Shown one piece after another: positions 1-7,548 of a stretch of 64,000 nucleotides of DNA; position 1 is the stretch's first letter; every line of letters starts with the position of its first letter. This DNA is from Saccharofermentans sp. (GTDB lineage Bacteria; Bacillota; Clostridia; Saccharofermentanales; Saccharofermentanaceae). The position numbers and the translations under genes were made by a program. The notes under the pieces were generated by a model that saw only the letters and a list, made by a program, of their open reading frames with translations, made no database searches and was not told where the DNA came from. The stretch spans positions 42,420 through 106,419 of the forward strand of contig JAKSRH010000003.1 of NCBI GenBank assembly GCA_024403675.1, in the 5' to 3' direction.

Positions 1-140
1 CCCTTACGGTAAGTATCAATGTCAGAGATTTTGCCACTCTTAGCCATGAGGTCAACCATCTGGTTAAGAATGTCCTGCTTGTTTTCTGCGCTTCCGCCAA
101 GCTTAATACTTTCCTTGGAAAGCAAGTCTTTGATACGCAT
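1..140 (-). CDS. fruA: Fructose-specific PTS enzyme II, N-terminal start only (partial)
   Basis: Only the first 46 or so codons lie in the window, and the gene continues beyond base 1. The reading starts MRIKDLLSKESIKLGGSAEN and continues KQDILNQMVDLMAKSGKISD, the typical opening of the EIIA domain of fructose PTS proteins; in Firmicutes this domain usually begins a fused EIIABC protein. It would phosphorylate fructose on import to fructose-1-phosphate, the substrate of the kinase encoded just upstream. An AGGAGG ribosome site sits about 8 bases before the ATG, and the gap to fruK is only 17 bases, so the two are co-transcribed. The symbol is inferred from the start region and the context. 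Confidence 0.85.
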   Translation of the reverse strand, partial: MRIKDLLSKESIKLGGSAENKQDILNQMVDLMAKSGKISDIDTYRK

Positions 141-157
141 ACTTTTGTCCTCCTTTT

Positions 158-1069
158 TTATAATCCTGTATAATTTTTAATTAATTCTTCAACTTCTGCC
201 TTTGTAGCAAGTTCTTCGCTAAATGCTGATGCAGATCCTGTACAAAGTCCCTTGCGGAATGCTTCCTTGTAACTTCCTGTTTCAAGATATCCTGCGATAA
301 ATCCTGCTACCATGGAGTCACCTGCACCTACTGAGTTAACGAGCTTTCCCTTAGGTGATTCTGCTTTGTATGTCTCGCCATTCTCTGCTACGAATACTGC
401 ACCATCGCCTGCCATGGAAACGATTACGTTTCTTGCGCCCATTTCTTGAAGCTTCTTCGCATATTCGATAATTTCATCTTTATCTGTAAGTTCTTTACCG
501 AATATCTCACCAAGTTCATGATTGTTTGGCTTAATGAGGAATGGCTTGTGTGGCACAACATTCATGAGAAGTTTCTTTGTAGCATCTACTGCAATGTCGA
601 TTCCCTTGCCATCCAAGTACTTCATAATGTCCATATACATAGACTGTGGAAGTGTATCTGGGATAGAACCTGCAAGAACTAAGATGTCGCCCTTTTGAAG
701 TGTATCAAGCTGAGCATATAATTCTTTGATATTTTCTTCTGTGATTCTAGGTCCCTGACCATTAATCTCTGTCTCTTCATCTGAGCGCATCTTAAGATTA
801 ATTCTAGAATTACCTTCCGCTACATTAATGAAGCTGCTTTTAACGCCACGTTCATCAAGAAGTCTAACGATTTCTTTTCCTGTAAAGCCCGCCATAAATC
901 CCAACGCAGTAGTATCAAAGCCCAAGTTCTGAAGAACCATGGAAACATTTATACCTTTTCCGCCTGGAAAAATAATTTCCTTAGTAATTCTGTTTACCAC
1001 TCCAGTCTTGAAGTGATCAACATTAACAATGTAGTCAAGTGATGGATTAAATGTAACTGTGTAAATCAT
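158..1069 (-). CDS. fruK: 1-phosphofructokinase (PfkB family)
   Basis: The 303-residue protein has the usual length for 1-phosphofructokinase and phosphorylates fructose-1-phosphate to fructose-1,6-bisphosphate in the cytoplasm. The PfkB/ribokinase signatures are visible: the N-terminal FPGGKGINVSMVLQNLG sugar-binding segment and the C-terminal GAGDSMVAGF segment, in which Asp251 is the expected catalytic base. It lies directly before the fructose PTS gene and behind a promoter that overlaps an operator copy shared with the neighbouring DeoR-type regulator. That context favours fructose over tagatose-6-phosphate, which related kinases use. An AGGAGAG ribosome site precedes the ATG. Confidence 0.95.
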   Translation of the reverse strand: MIYTVTFNPSLDYIVNVDHFKTGVVNRITKEIIFPGGKGINVSMVLQNLGFDTTALGFMAGFTGKEIVRLLDERGVKSSFINVAEGNSRINLKMRSDEETEINGQGPRITEENIKELYAQLDTLQKGDILVLAGSIPDTLPQSMYMDIMKYLDGKGIDIAVDATKKLLMNVVPHKPFLIKPNNHELGEIFGKELTDKDEIIEYAKKLQEMGARNVIVSMAGDGAVFVAENGETYKAESPKGKLVNSVGAGDSMVAGFIAGYLETGSYKEAFRKGLCTGSASAFSEELATKAEVEELIKNYTGL

Positions 1070-1096
1070 GTTCTGTCTCTCCTTTCTGACTAATTA

Positions 1097-1113
1097 TGGT
1101 CGTTTTTGAATAT
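1097..1113. promoter_or_regulatory. Degenerate third FruR-like site in the fruK leader
   Basis: TGGTCGTTTTTGAATAT matches 12 of 17 positions of the complement of the perfect 17-base site found at 1158 and 2048. It lies in the opposite orientation, about 60 bases downstream of the 1158 site in the transcribed direction, within the fruK 5' leader. It could be an auxiliary operator for looping or a chance AT-rich match. Confidence 0.35.
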
Positions 1114-1132
1114 TTCTGATTATTATACATTG

Positions 1133-1161
1133 ATTATATTTGTAATTTCTTTCATTTACAA
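1133..1161 (-). promoter_or_regulatory. fruKA promoter
   Basis: On the minus strand TTGTAA (1156-1161) is followed after exactly 17 bases by TATAAT (1133-1138). The -35 box is embedded in the FruR-like operator at 1158-1174, so a bound repressor would block polymerase. fruK begins about 60 bases downstream. Confidence 0.7.
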
Positions 1162-1174
1162 TCACAAACGGTCA
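1158..1174. promoter_or_regulatory. FruR operator, copy 1
   Basis: The 17 bases ACAATCACAAACGGTCA are repeated without change at 2048-2064. Both copies overlap the -35 box of a promoter, one for fruKA and one for the DeoR-family gene itself. Shared exact sequence, shared placement and the adjacent regulator make this the likely FruR binding site. Confidence 0.7.
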
Positions 1175-1186
1175 TTTTCGAGCAAC

Positions 1187-1236
1187 AAAAAAGGCGTTCC
1201 AATTTTATGCATATTGCATAAACGGTACCGCCTTTT
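1187..1236 (-). terminator. Intrinsic terminator of fruR
   Basis: Reading the minus strand just after the fruR stop, AAAAGGCG pairs with CGCCTTTTTTG, with a GC-rich stem, a long loop containing a second near-palindrome (TATGCAATATGCATA) and a terminal T run. It would end fruR transcription before the fruK promoter, so fruR and fruKA are separate units. Confidence 0.6.
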
Positions 1237-1240
1237 GTAA

Positions 1241-1993
1241 TTACTTAACTACAAATATGTTCTTATCTGAGCAATATTCTGATGGAATCTTACCTGTCGT
1301 AACAACAACTGCTTCCTCATAGCTACAGAAGTTTATACTAGAAATACCATCAAACTTTGTATAGTCAGCAAGAATATACTTTTCTTTTGTGTGAAGCATG
1401 GCCTCCCTTTTTACCACACCTTCACGCATTTCTGGTGTTGTAAAACCTCTTTTCCTACTAACACCGTTTGTACCAAAGAAACCCTTACTAAAATTGTATT
1501 TCTTTATATTTGACACTGCTTCTTCACCAACAATAGCTTCAGTAGTTACCTTAAACTCTCCACCCAATAGATACACTTTCATACCCATTGATGCCAATTG
1601 TCTTGCAACAGAAATGCAGTTAGTTACATATACTGCATTTTTTTCTGTAATATAGCGAGCCATAATTTCAGTGGAACTTCCAGAATCTATATAAACAAAG
1701 TCTCCCTCTTTAATTAAAGAAGCTGCATACTTACCTATCGTTTCCTTATCCTCGGTATTGATGCTCTGTCTCTCTAGAAGATTTTTCTCGTATGTAATAA
1801 TTGCAGATGCACTTTCCTTAGCAACTGCTCCACCATGAACACGAGTTATAAGACCTCTTTCATCCATTACCCTAAGATCTCGTCTCAAAGTAGACTCAGA
1901 AGCGTCAAGCTGACTCATAAGTTCAGTAACCGTGGCACTACCATTAGCGTCAACTATTTCTTTGATTTTTAAAAATCTGTCTTCCGTAAGCAT
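1241..1993 (-). CDS. fruR: DeoR-family fructose operon repressor
   Basis: A 250-residue DeoR/GlpR-type repressor. The N-terminal winged helix-turn-helix includes ATVTELMSQLDASESTLRRD and the typical RVHGGAV wing. The C-terminal DeoRC sensor domain contains IYIDSGSS-like phosphosugar-binding residues (VYIDSGSSTEIMA) and GFFGTNG. I start at MLTEDRF; a longer reading adds 14 residues (MDYNVCIFWRTVKF) that lie between the -10 box and the usual DeoR start and look non-homologous. By analogy with FruR of other Firmicutes it represses fruKA until fructose-1-phosphate appears. Identical operator copies before fruK and before this gene indicate autoregulation. Confidence 0.9.
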   Translation of the reverse strand: MLTEDRFLKIKEIVDANGSATVTELMSQLDASESTLRRDLRVMDERGLITRVHGGAVAKESASAIITYEKNLLERQSINTEDKETIGKYAASLIKEGDFVYIDSGSSTEIMARYITEKNAVYVTNCISVARQLASMGMKVYLLGGEFKVTTEAIVGEEAVSNIKKYNFSKGFFGTNGVSRKRGFTTPEMREGVVKREAMLHTKEKYILADYTKFDGISSINFCSYEEAVVVTTGKIPSEYCSDKNIFVVK

Positions 1994-2023
1994 AAATTTC
2001 ACCGTCCGCCAAAATATACATAC

Positions 2024-2051
2024 ATTATAATCCAATTCCTACCAGAAACAA
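2024..2051 (-). promoter_or_regulatory. fruR promoter
   Basis: TTGTTT (2046-2051) and TATAAT (2024-2029) on the minus strand are 16 bases apart, with the -35 box overlapping the operator copy at 2048-2064. The geometry mirrors the fruKA promoter and supports negative autoregulation. Confidence 0.6.
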
Positions 2052-2064
2052 TCACAAACGGTCA
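2048..2064. promoter_or_regulatory. FruR operator, copy 2
   Basis: Exact second copy of ACAATCACAAACGGTCA, placed over the fruR -35 region. A related direct-repeat-like stretch (AAAAACCAGTCAAA) follows at once and may be a weak additional half-site. Confidence 0.7.
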
Positions 2065-2145
2065 AAAACCAGTCAAATATATATAAATAGCTTACTGACT
2101 CGAAGCAACTCAAATACTTTCTTATGAACCTTAACAACAATGTTT

Positions 2146-2191
2146 ACGGTGCTTTGCGCAAATTAACCGTGATAAAATGACAGCGTATAGT
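2146..2191 (+). promoter_or_regulatory. Promoter with nested inverted repeats before the BMP-like gene
   Basis: TTAACC (2163-2168) and TATAGT (2186-2191) are 17 bases apart and form a plausible promoter. Overlapping the -35 side is ACGGT (2146-2150) paired with ACCGT (2166-2170), nearly concentric with the palindrome TTGCGCAA (2154-2161). This looks like an operator for an unidentified regulator; it does not match the FruR site. Confidence 0.45.
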
Positions 2192-2234
2192 AGGAATAAG
2201 AAAAATAATCTAATGGAAAAGGGATGATTTATTT

Positions 2235-4202
2235 ATGGCAACTGCAGCAGAAGAATACGCAAAAGCTCGTAAACTTGGTGCTAAAGAAGCTCAAAAAGCT
2301 ACTAACGAAGGAGAAGCACCTAACTTACCTGCTCTCGATGAAATAATCGAGAAAAGAACTTTACTTAAAGAAGTGAATGTAGGAACTAGAGAGATTCCTC
2401 TTCCACAGGTAGTCGGTACAGTTACCGTTGGCCGTCAGGAAGCATTCGCTCGTAATTTTATGCCACTTCTTCCAGTCGAGACTGAATTTGGTGCGAAGTG
2501 GGTTCGTGTAATGGATTACCAAACAGAAGAGGGTATCCAGGAGGCTATCAAGGTTATGGAGTACATGGGAAAATTCTATGTACTTGAAGGTAACAAGCGA
2601 GTATCTGTTATGAAATACCTTGAGATGCCAACAATCCTTGCTGACGTAAAAAGACTAATGCCAACACCATCAGAGACAAAAGAATATGTTGTTTATCAGG
2701 AATTTCTAAAATTCTTTAAATGTACTGCTATTTACGACATTCTCTTCTCTGAAGAAGGTAGCTACGAAAAGCTTGCCATAGCTATTGGCAAGGATTTGGA
2801 ACAAGCACCTTGGGATGAAGATACTATAATTAATCTTAAGTCTGCTTTCTTTAATTTTAGTAAGGCATATAAACTATTCGATAATAAAATTAAGCAACTC
2901 TCCAACGCTGATGCATTCCTTGTATATATTGATATGTACAAGTACGAGAGTCTTCTCGAAGCAACATCCGATGATATCAAGAAGAATCTTAACCACATCT
3001 GGCCTGAAATCGAGATTGCAGATAACGGTAACCAGATTACTTTCTCTGAAGAACCACAACTTCAGAAAAAGACTATTATCCCAATTATCGACAATATCAT
3101 TAAGAAAAATACATATAGTGAACAGCATCCATTAAATGTACTTTTCCTTTACGATGGTGACTCCACTCGTTCTAGATGGATTAATGGTCACGAAGAAGGT
3201 CGTAAGGAGCTTGAAGAAAAGTTCCCAGATATCGTAAGAACACTTGCGTGCGATCTTAAGGAAACTGAGGAAGAATTCGAAGAAGCAGTAGATGCAGCTG
3301 CAGCAGATGGCGTAGAACTTATTATCACAACTTCCCCTGTTCAAATGGAATATGCTCTACGTGCAGCAGTTAAATATCCTCATATCAAGTTCCTTAACTG
3401 TTCTATTCACCTTTCTCACGGTGCTGTTAGAACTTATTACGGAAAAATGTACGAGGCAAAATTCCTTCTCGGTGCTCTCGCTGCAACTCTCGCTGATGAC
3501 CACAGAATTGGTTATGTTTCTACTTACCCTATCTGTGGTAATGTAGCAAGCATTAATGCTTTCGCAATTGGTGCAAGTATGGTTGACCCTAAGGCAAAGG
3601 TTTACCTCACATGGTCTTGCCTTAAGGATGAATACTGGCGTGAATATATCAAAGAAAATAACCTTAAGCTTGTGTCAGGTCCTGACCTTATCCGCCCTAC
3701 TCGAGCAGACAACGCATATGGACTTTATAAAACTGACGACAACGACAACATCACAAATATCGCATTTCCTGAGTGGAAGTGGGGAAAGTACTACGAACTT
3801 ATCGTACAGACTATCCTTAATGATGCTTGGAACGCAGAGTCAGATGATGCTAAGGCAAAAGCTATCAATTACTGGTGGGGCATGTCCTCAGGTGTAATCG
3901 ATGTAAAATTCATTGACGAGAACATTCCTTACACTACCAAAAAGTTAATTGGGGCTATGCGCAAAGCAATTACAAAAGACCTTTATAATCCATTCGATGG
4001 TGAACTTCGCTGTCAGGATTGTGTTATTAAGGAAGCAGACACACCTAGACTTTCCAATGAAGACATTATTAACATGAACTGGCTTGCTGATAATGTCATT
4101 GGTACAATACCTGCATTCGAAGATCTTACTGAGAGTGCTCAAAAAACAGTAAAAGCAAACGGCATGCCTATTCACAATGGTGGCTGTACAGGGGAAAAAT
4201 AA
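2235..4202 (+). CDS. Cytoplasmic BMP-type ligand-binding protein with a ParB-like N-terminal segment
   Basis: A 655-residue protein in two parts. Residues about 300-620 resemble the BMP/Med family of nucleoside-binding proteins (NVLFLYDGDSTRSRW, LIITTSPVQMEYALRAA, GYVSTYPICGNVASINAFAIGA). The first part carries VLEGNKRVSVMKYL at 116-129, which resembles the EGNxR motif of ParB/sulfiredoxin-fold domains that bind nucleotides. BMP proteins are normally secreted lipoproteins of ABC importers, but this one has no signal peptide, lipobox or membrane segment and no transporter genes nearby, so it should act in the cytosol. Its stop overlaps the start of a metallophosphoesterase by one base (TAATG), indicating translational coupling. 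I infer a purine/nucleotide-sensing role; the exact function is unknown. Confidence 0.75.
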   Translation: MATAAEEYAKARKLGAKEAQKATNEGEAPNLPALDEIIEKRTLLKEVNVGTREIPLPQVVGTVTVGRQEAFARNFMPLLPVETEFGAKWVRVMDYQTEEGIQEAIKVMEYMGKFYVLEGNKRVSVMKYLEMPTILADVKRLMPTPSETKEYVVYQEFLKFFKCTAIYDILFSEEGSYEKLAIAIGKDLEQAPWDEDTIINLKSAFFNFSKAYKLFDNKIKQLSNADAFLVYIDMYKYESLLEATSDDIKKNLNHIWPEIEIADNGNQITFSEEPQLQKKTIIPIIDNIIKKNTYSEQHPLNVLFLYDGDSTRSRWINGHEEGRKELEEKFPDIVRTLACDLKETEEEFEEAVDAAAADGVELIITTSPVQMEYALRAAVKYPHIKFLNCSIHLSHGAVRTYYGKMYEAKFLLGALAATLADDHRIGYVSTYPICGNVASINAFAIGASMVDPKAKVYLTWSCLKDEYWREYIKENNLKLVSGPDLIRPTRADNAYGLYKTDDNDNITNIAFPEWKWGKYYELIVQTILNDAWNAESDDAKAKAINYWWGMSSGVIDVKFIDENIPYTTKKLIGAMRKAITKDLYNPFDGELRCQDCVIKEADTPRLSNEDIINMNWLADNVIGTIPAFEDLTESAQKTVKANGMPIHNGGCTGEK

Positions 4203-4810
4203 TGAGAATCTTGATTGTTGCCGACGAAGAGGAGCGACTCCTTTACGATAATTTCAGAAAAGAACGCGTAGAGGGCGTTGACCTTATCATTTCCTGTGGT
4301 GATTTAAAGCCGGGTTATCTCGACTTCCTTATCACTATGGTGAATGTTCCAATGGTGTATGTTATGGGAAATCATGATAACGAATTGGTCGAGACTCCTC
4401 CGATGGGCGCAATCACACTTGAAGATACAATCGTAAAATACAAGGGCTACAATATTGCAGGTCTTGGTGGTTGTATTAAATACAACGATAGAAACATCAA
4501 CATGTTTACAGAAAGAGAAATGGCATGGAGATGTTTCAAATTAAGAGTTAAAGCTTTCTTCAAAGGTGGCATTGATATTTTCGTATCTCACGCCCCAGTA
4601 AGAGGATACGGCGACCTAGACGACTTCCCTCATAGGGGATTTTCCTGCTTTGATAAATTCCTTCATAAGATTCAGCCTATGTATATGTTTTATGCTCATG
4701 TACACACAGCTTACAAACATAATCTTAAGCTTGAGCTGGATCATCCATCCGGCACAAAGCTTATGAACTGCTGTGGATATAAGATTATTGATTTACCAGA
4801 TCGTGAATAA
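4202..4810 (+). CDS. Calcineurin-like metallophosphoesterase coupled to the BMP-like protein
   Basis: A 202-residue single-domain phosphoesterase. Metal-site motifs are visible in order: Asp8, SCGDLK with Asp34, GNHD with Asn57/His58, SHAP with His130, and HVH with His166/His168. The first motif is normally DxH; here it reads D-E-E, so the histidine that usually binds one metal is replaced by Glu10. The remaining set is complete, so activity with altered metal preference is likely. Substrate is unknown; nucleotides or cyclic nucleotides are reasonable guesses from the partner gene's BMP domain. It has no own promoter or clear ribosome site and depends on the upstream gene's translation. A convergent M15 peptidase follows. 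Confidence 0.85.
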   Translation: MRILIVADEEERLLYDNFRKERVEGVDLIISCGDLKPGYLDFLITMVNVPMVYVMGNHDNELVETPPMGAITLEDTIVKYKGYNIAGLGGCIKYNDRNINMFTEREMAWRCFKLRVKAFFKGGIDIFVSHAPVRGYGDLDDFPHRGFSCFDKFLHKIQPMYMFYAHVHTAYKHNLKLELDHPSGTKLMNCCGYKIIDLPDRE

Positions 4811-4822
4811 TTTACATTTCTA

Positions 4823-5416
4823 TTAGTTGTTCTTATCAAAATGCTGGTAGTCTTTTTTTCCTTCCCAGTCACCGCCCCATTCAAAACCATATTTTTTGAA
4901 GACCACACAACACAAATCCTCAGAAGTAATCTTATGAGGGAATTCAATGTCACGATTAACATATAATTTGGAATTATCAGGAGCAACATTCATCTTCCCG
5001 TCAATGAATGTTATATAAGGATTATACATAGGATTGATATCTATTGCTAACCCAAGTGCGTGATTAGACAAAATATCTGTATTTGCGATAACTCTGTAGT
5101 TAAAAGCAGAACTATTATTATCTGCCATAGACAGCTCGTCATCCGCGCCATATTCATCAATCAATCTAATTTTCTCGATTTCATATCCTGCTTCAAACAA
5201 CTCTTTAAAAATAGAAACTGTATCACATGCAATTTTTGCATTAACTATTAGTTCCCCCTCATGATGCTTACCATCAAATCCCACATAAAGAACGTGTACA
5301 TAACGAAGGTCATCATAAGATATGCGAATACTATCTTGATTTGAAGGAAATGATATTCCCGTAATTTTCCTCTTTATCTCGTCACTTAATTCACAATAAT
5401 AAAACTCTTTATCCAT
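4823..5416 (-). CDS. M15-family D-alanyl-D-alanine carboxypeptidase-like peptidase
   Basis: 197 residues. The zinc ligands of the VanY/L-alanyl-D-glutamate peptidase M15 group are recognisable: SNHALGLAIDINP gives His119 and Asp126, and DYQHFD gives His192, preceded by FEWGGDW as in other family members. The protein lacks an obvious signal peptide or membrane anchor, which is unusual for a wall-trimming enzyme but occurs in this subgroup. It likely cleaves stem peptides of peptidoglycan. It is a single gene, convergent with the phosphoesterase and divergent from the MATE pump. Confidence 0.85.
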   Translation of the reverse strand: MDKEFYYCELSDEIKRKITGISFPSNQDSIRISYDDLRYVHVLYVGFDGKHHEGELIVNAKIACDTVSIFKELFEAGYEIEKIRLIDEYGADDELSMADNNSSAFNYRVIANTDILSNHALGLAIDINPMYNPYITFIDGKMNVAPDNSKLYVNRDIEFPHKITSEDLCCVVFKKYGFEWGGDWEGKKDYQHFDKNN

Positions 5417-5457
5417 ACTTCACCTCGTAAATATCAAAAATATAATACTGTAGTTTT

Positions 5458-5508
5458 TTGATATAAACACCACATAAATATAATAATTTTGTTTACCGCA
5501 GGGGTAAA
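5458..5508 (+). promoter_or_regulatory. Promoter and inverted-repeat operator of the first MATE pump
   Basis: TTGATA (5458-5463) and TATAAT (5479-5484) are spaced by 15 bases, shorter than ideal. Just downstream TTTACC (5492-5497) faces GGTAAA (5503-5508) with a 5-base centre, placed where the transcription start should be, as expected for a repressor operator. Confidence 0.45.
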
Positions 5509-5547
5509 ATCGTCTCGAAAATTAGGTTTTATATTAAGAGGGCTTAT

Positions 5548-6912
5548 ATGGAGACAAAACTTACACAAGGAAGTCCCTTCCAACTTATACTGAGATTTAC
5601 TCTTCCTTTGTTACTGGGTAACATTATCCAGCAACTTTATAATACCTGCGATACAATCCTTGTTGGTAAATATATTGGACCTCAAGCACTTGCTGCTGTT
5701 GGTTCTACAGGTACTATTATGTTCCTTATTCTCGGACTCAGTAATGGTATGGCCATGGGATTTACTATCCTCACAAGCCAAAGGTTTGGTGCTGATGATA
5801 AGGAAGGAACTAAGCTTTCTGTAACAAATGGCATTTTCCTTTCTCTTGCTGTGATTGCAGTTATGACAACAGTTAGTCTTCTTATAATGAGACCACTTCT
5901 TACAGCAATGAAAACCCCTTCTGATATTTTCGAAAATGCCCACAGATATATTTCCACAATCTGTATAGGCTCATTCGCCATGGTATTAAATAACTATTTC
6001 GCATCACTTCTTAGAGCTATCGGTAATAGTAAAGCACCTCTTTGCTTCATGTTTGGCTCGGCGGTTCTTAATATCATTCTTGACATCACTTTTATCGTTA
6101 ACTTTCACTGGGGTGTTGCTGGTGCAGCATGGGCTACAGTTCTTTCACAATTTGCAGCAGCTACTGCAAGTGTTATATATATTGTTTTTGCGGTTCCTTC
6201 CTTACTTCCTCAGAAAAAGCACTGGAAAACAGATAAGAAAACAATTCAAATCCAGCTTCGTCTTGGAATTCCAATGGCACTTCAAAATGGTATCACTGCA
6301 TCTGGTACAGTAATCATGCAAAGTGCTATTAACAGATTCGGTTCTGTTGCAGTTACTGCTTTTACTTCCTCTGATAAACTTCAAAGTATCCTTACACAGG
6401 GTATGTTTACCATGGGCCAGACAATGGCAGCCTACGCAGGCCAAAACTACGGTATCGGCGAAACTAATAGAATCAGAAAAGGCATCAAGGCAGCTCTCAA
6501 GATTATGGTAGTTTACACTATCTTCGCAGCTATCCTTATTGCTTTCCTTATTGAACCACTTCTTACTATTTTCTTCGAAAAGGGTACTGATCTCACAATC
6601 TACATGCCTTATGCCAAGACTAACATTTTCATTAACATGACATGTTATTTACCACTTGCCATGATTTTTATTTACCGCAACACAATCCAGGCTTGTGATC
6701 GCGGTGTTCGAGCAATGACAATGGGTATGGTAGAACTTGTAGCAAGACTTATCATGTCTGGTATATCAATGGCTACTGGCATCTTCGCATTGGCTGTAGC
6801 ATCTAACGGATTTGCTTGGCTCTGTGCAGGCGTATTTGGATTGTTTGTATGCAATCACATGCTTAAAGAAATCGACAGAGATTTAATGGCGTCTAGGGTT
6901 CAAACAGAATAA
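5548..6912 (+). CDS. MATE-family efflux transporter
   Basis: A 454-residue multidrug/toxin extrusion protein with the usual length and about 12 hydrophobic segments. It opens MET-KLTQGSPFQLILRFTLP and has the typical NTCDTILVGKYIG and GMAMGFTILTSQRFG segments of the NorM/DinF superfamily. It exports a cationic or hydrophobic compound using a sodium or proton gradient. The substrate cannot be read from the sequence. Its promoter has a TTTACC/GGTAAA operator-like repeat. The last 30 bases overlap the 3' end of the convergent HTH gene. Confidence 0.93.
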   Translation: METKLTQGSPFQLILRFTLPLLLGNIIQQLYNTCDTILVGKYIGPQALAAVGSTGTIMFLILGLSNGMAMGFTILTSQRFGADDKEGTKLSVTNGIFLSLAVIAVMTTVSLLIMRPLLTAMKTPSDIFENAHRYISTICIGSFAMVLNNYFASLLRAIGNSKAPLCFMFGSAVLNIILDITFIVNFHWGVAGAAWATVLSQFAAATASVIYIVFAVPSLLPQKKHWKTDKKTIQIQLRLGIPMALQNGITASGTVIMQSAINRFGSVAVTAFTSSDKLQSILTQGMFTMGQTMAAYAGQNYGIGETNRIRKGIKAALKIMVVYTIFAAILIAFLIEPLLTIFFEKGTDLTIYMPYAKTNIFINMTCYLPLAMIFIYRNTIQACDRGVRAMTMGMVELVARLIMSGISMATGIFALAVASNGFAWLCAGVFGLFVCNHMLKEIDRDLMASRVQTE

Positions 6913-7476
6913 CCCGTCTCGATTACAGTAGTAGCAAATCTTATTCACACCACGCATTCTAAATCTCGCATAACATCCACCTTCAGGATATAGCTTAGTT
7001 ATTTGAACCCCCTCAGAGGACACTGCAGCTATAAAGGAAATATAGTGTGTCTTTGTCATATCATGATTTATTTCCACATAGTATTCATCTTCTATAACAG
7101 ATACTTCTATTTCATGATTATCATCCGGGTCCTCAGAGTCTTCTGGCTCAAGAGTTATTCCATGACAACTAATCACAGCTTCTCCTGTAGAGTGAATTAC
7201 ATTACCGCACATAGGGCATACATAAAACTTTGTCTTCAACATATTCGCGGACACGTTTGTATTACTAATGGAATTACCTGATAAAAGCTCTGTAACAGAT
7301 ACGCCAAACACCTGCGCTATTGGCTCAAGAAGTGATATATCAGGATAACCTTTCCCTGTTTCCCACTTAGATACTGTTTTATCTGACACGCATAACTTGT
7401 GTGCTAATTCTAACTGTGTAAGCTTTTTGCTTTCACGCAACTTTTTAATAACTGAACCTGTAACATATTGATTCAT
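6883..7476 (-). CDS. HTH (XRE) regulator fused to a desulfoferrodoxin-like domain
   Basis: 197 residues from the ATG with a strong AGGAGG site; a longer reading adds 18 unlikely residues. Residues 8-65 are a Cro/C1 helix-turn-helix (LTQLELAHKLCVSDKTVSKW). Residues 85-106 form a rubredoxin/desulforedoxin-like ribbon (CPMCGNVI, then Cys104-His105 where desulforedoxin has CC). The end resembles superoxide reductase: NHDMTKTHYISFI gives His138 and His144, and CYYCNRDGLF corresponds to the CNxHGLW motif, with the iron-binding His replaced by Asp187. The design suggests a redox- or metal-sensing transcription factor derived from desulfoferrodoxin; it is probably not an active reductase. The regulated genes are unknown. 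Confidence 0.8.
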   Translation of the reverse strand: MNQYVTGSVIKKLRESKKLTQLELAHKLCVSDKTVSKWETGKGYPDISLLEPIAQVFGVSVTELLSGNSISNTNVSANMLKTKFYVCPMCGNVIHSTGEAVISCHGITLEPEDSEDPDDNHEIEVSVIEDEYYVEINHDMTKTHYISFIAAVSSEGVQITKLYPEGGCYARFRMRGVNKICYYCNRDGLFCLNPRRH

Positions 7477-7548
7477 AAGATTTCCTCCTTTGATAGCAAT
7501 ATGGTACTCAAGAGACAGACTACAAACCACCTACGAAAAGTAGAGTCA

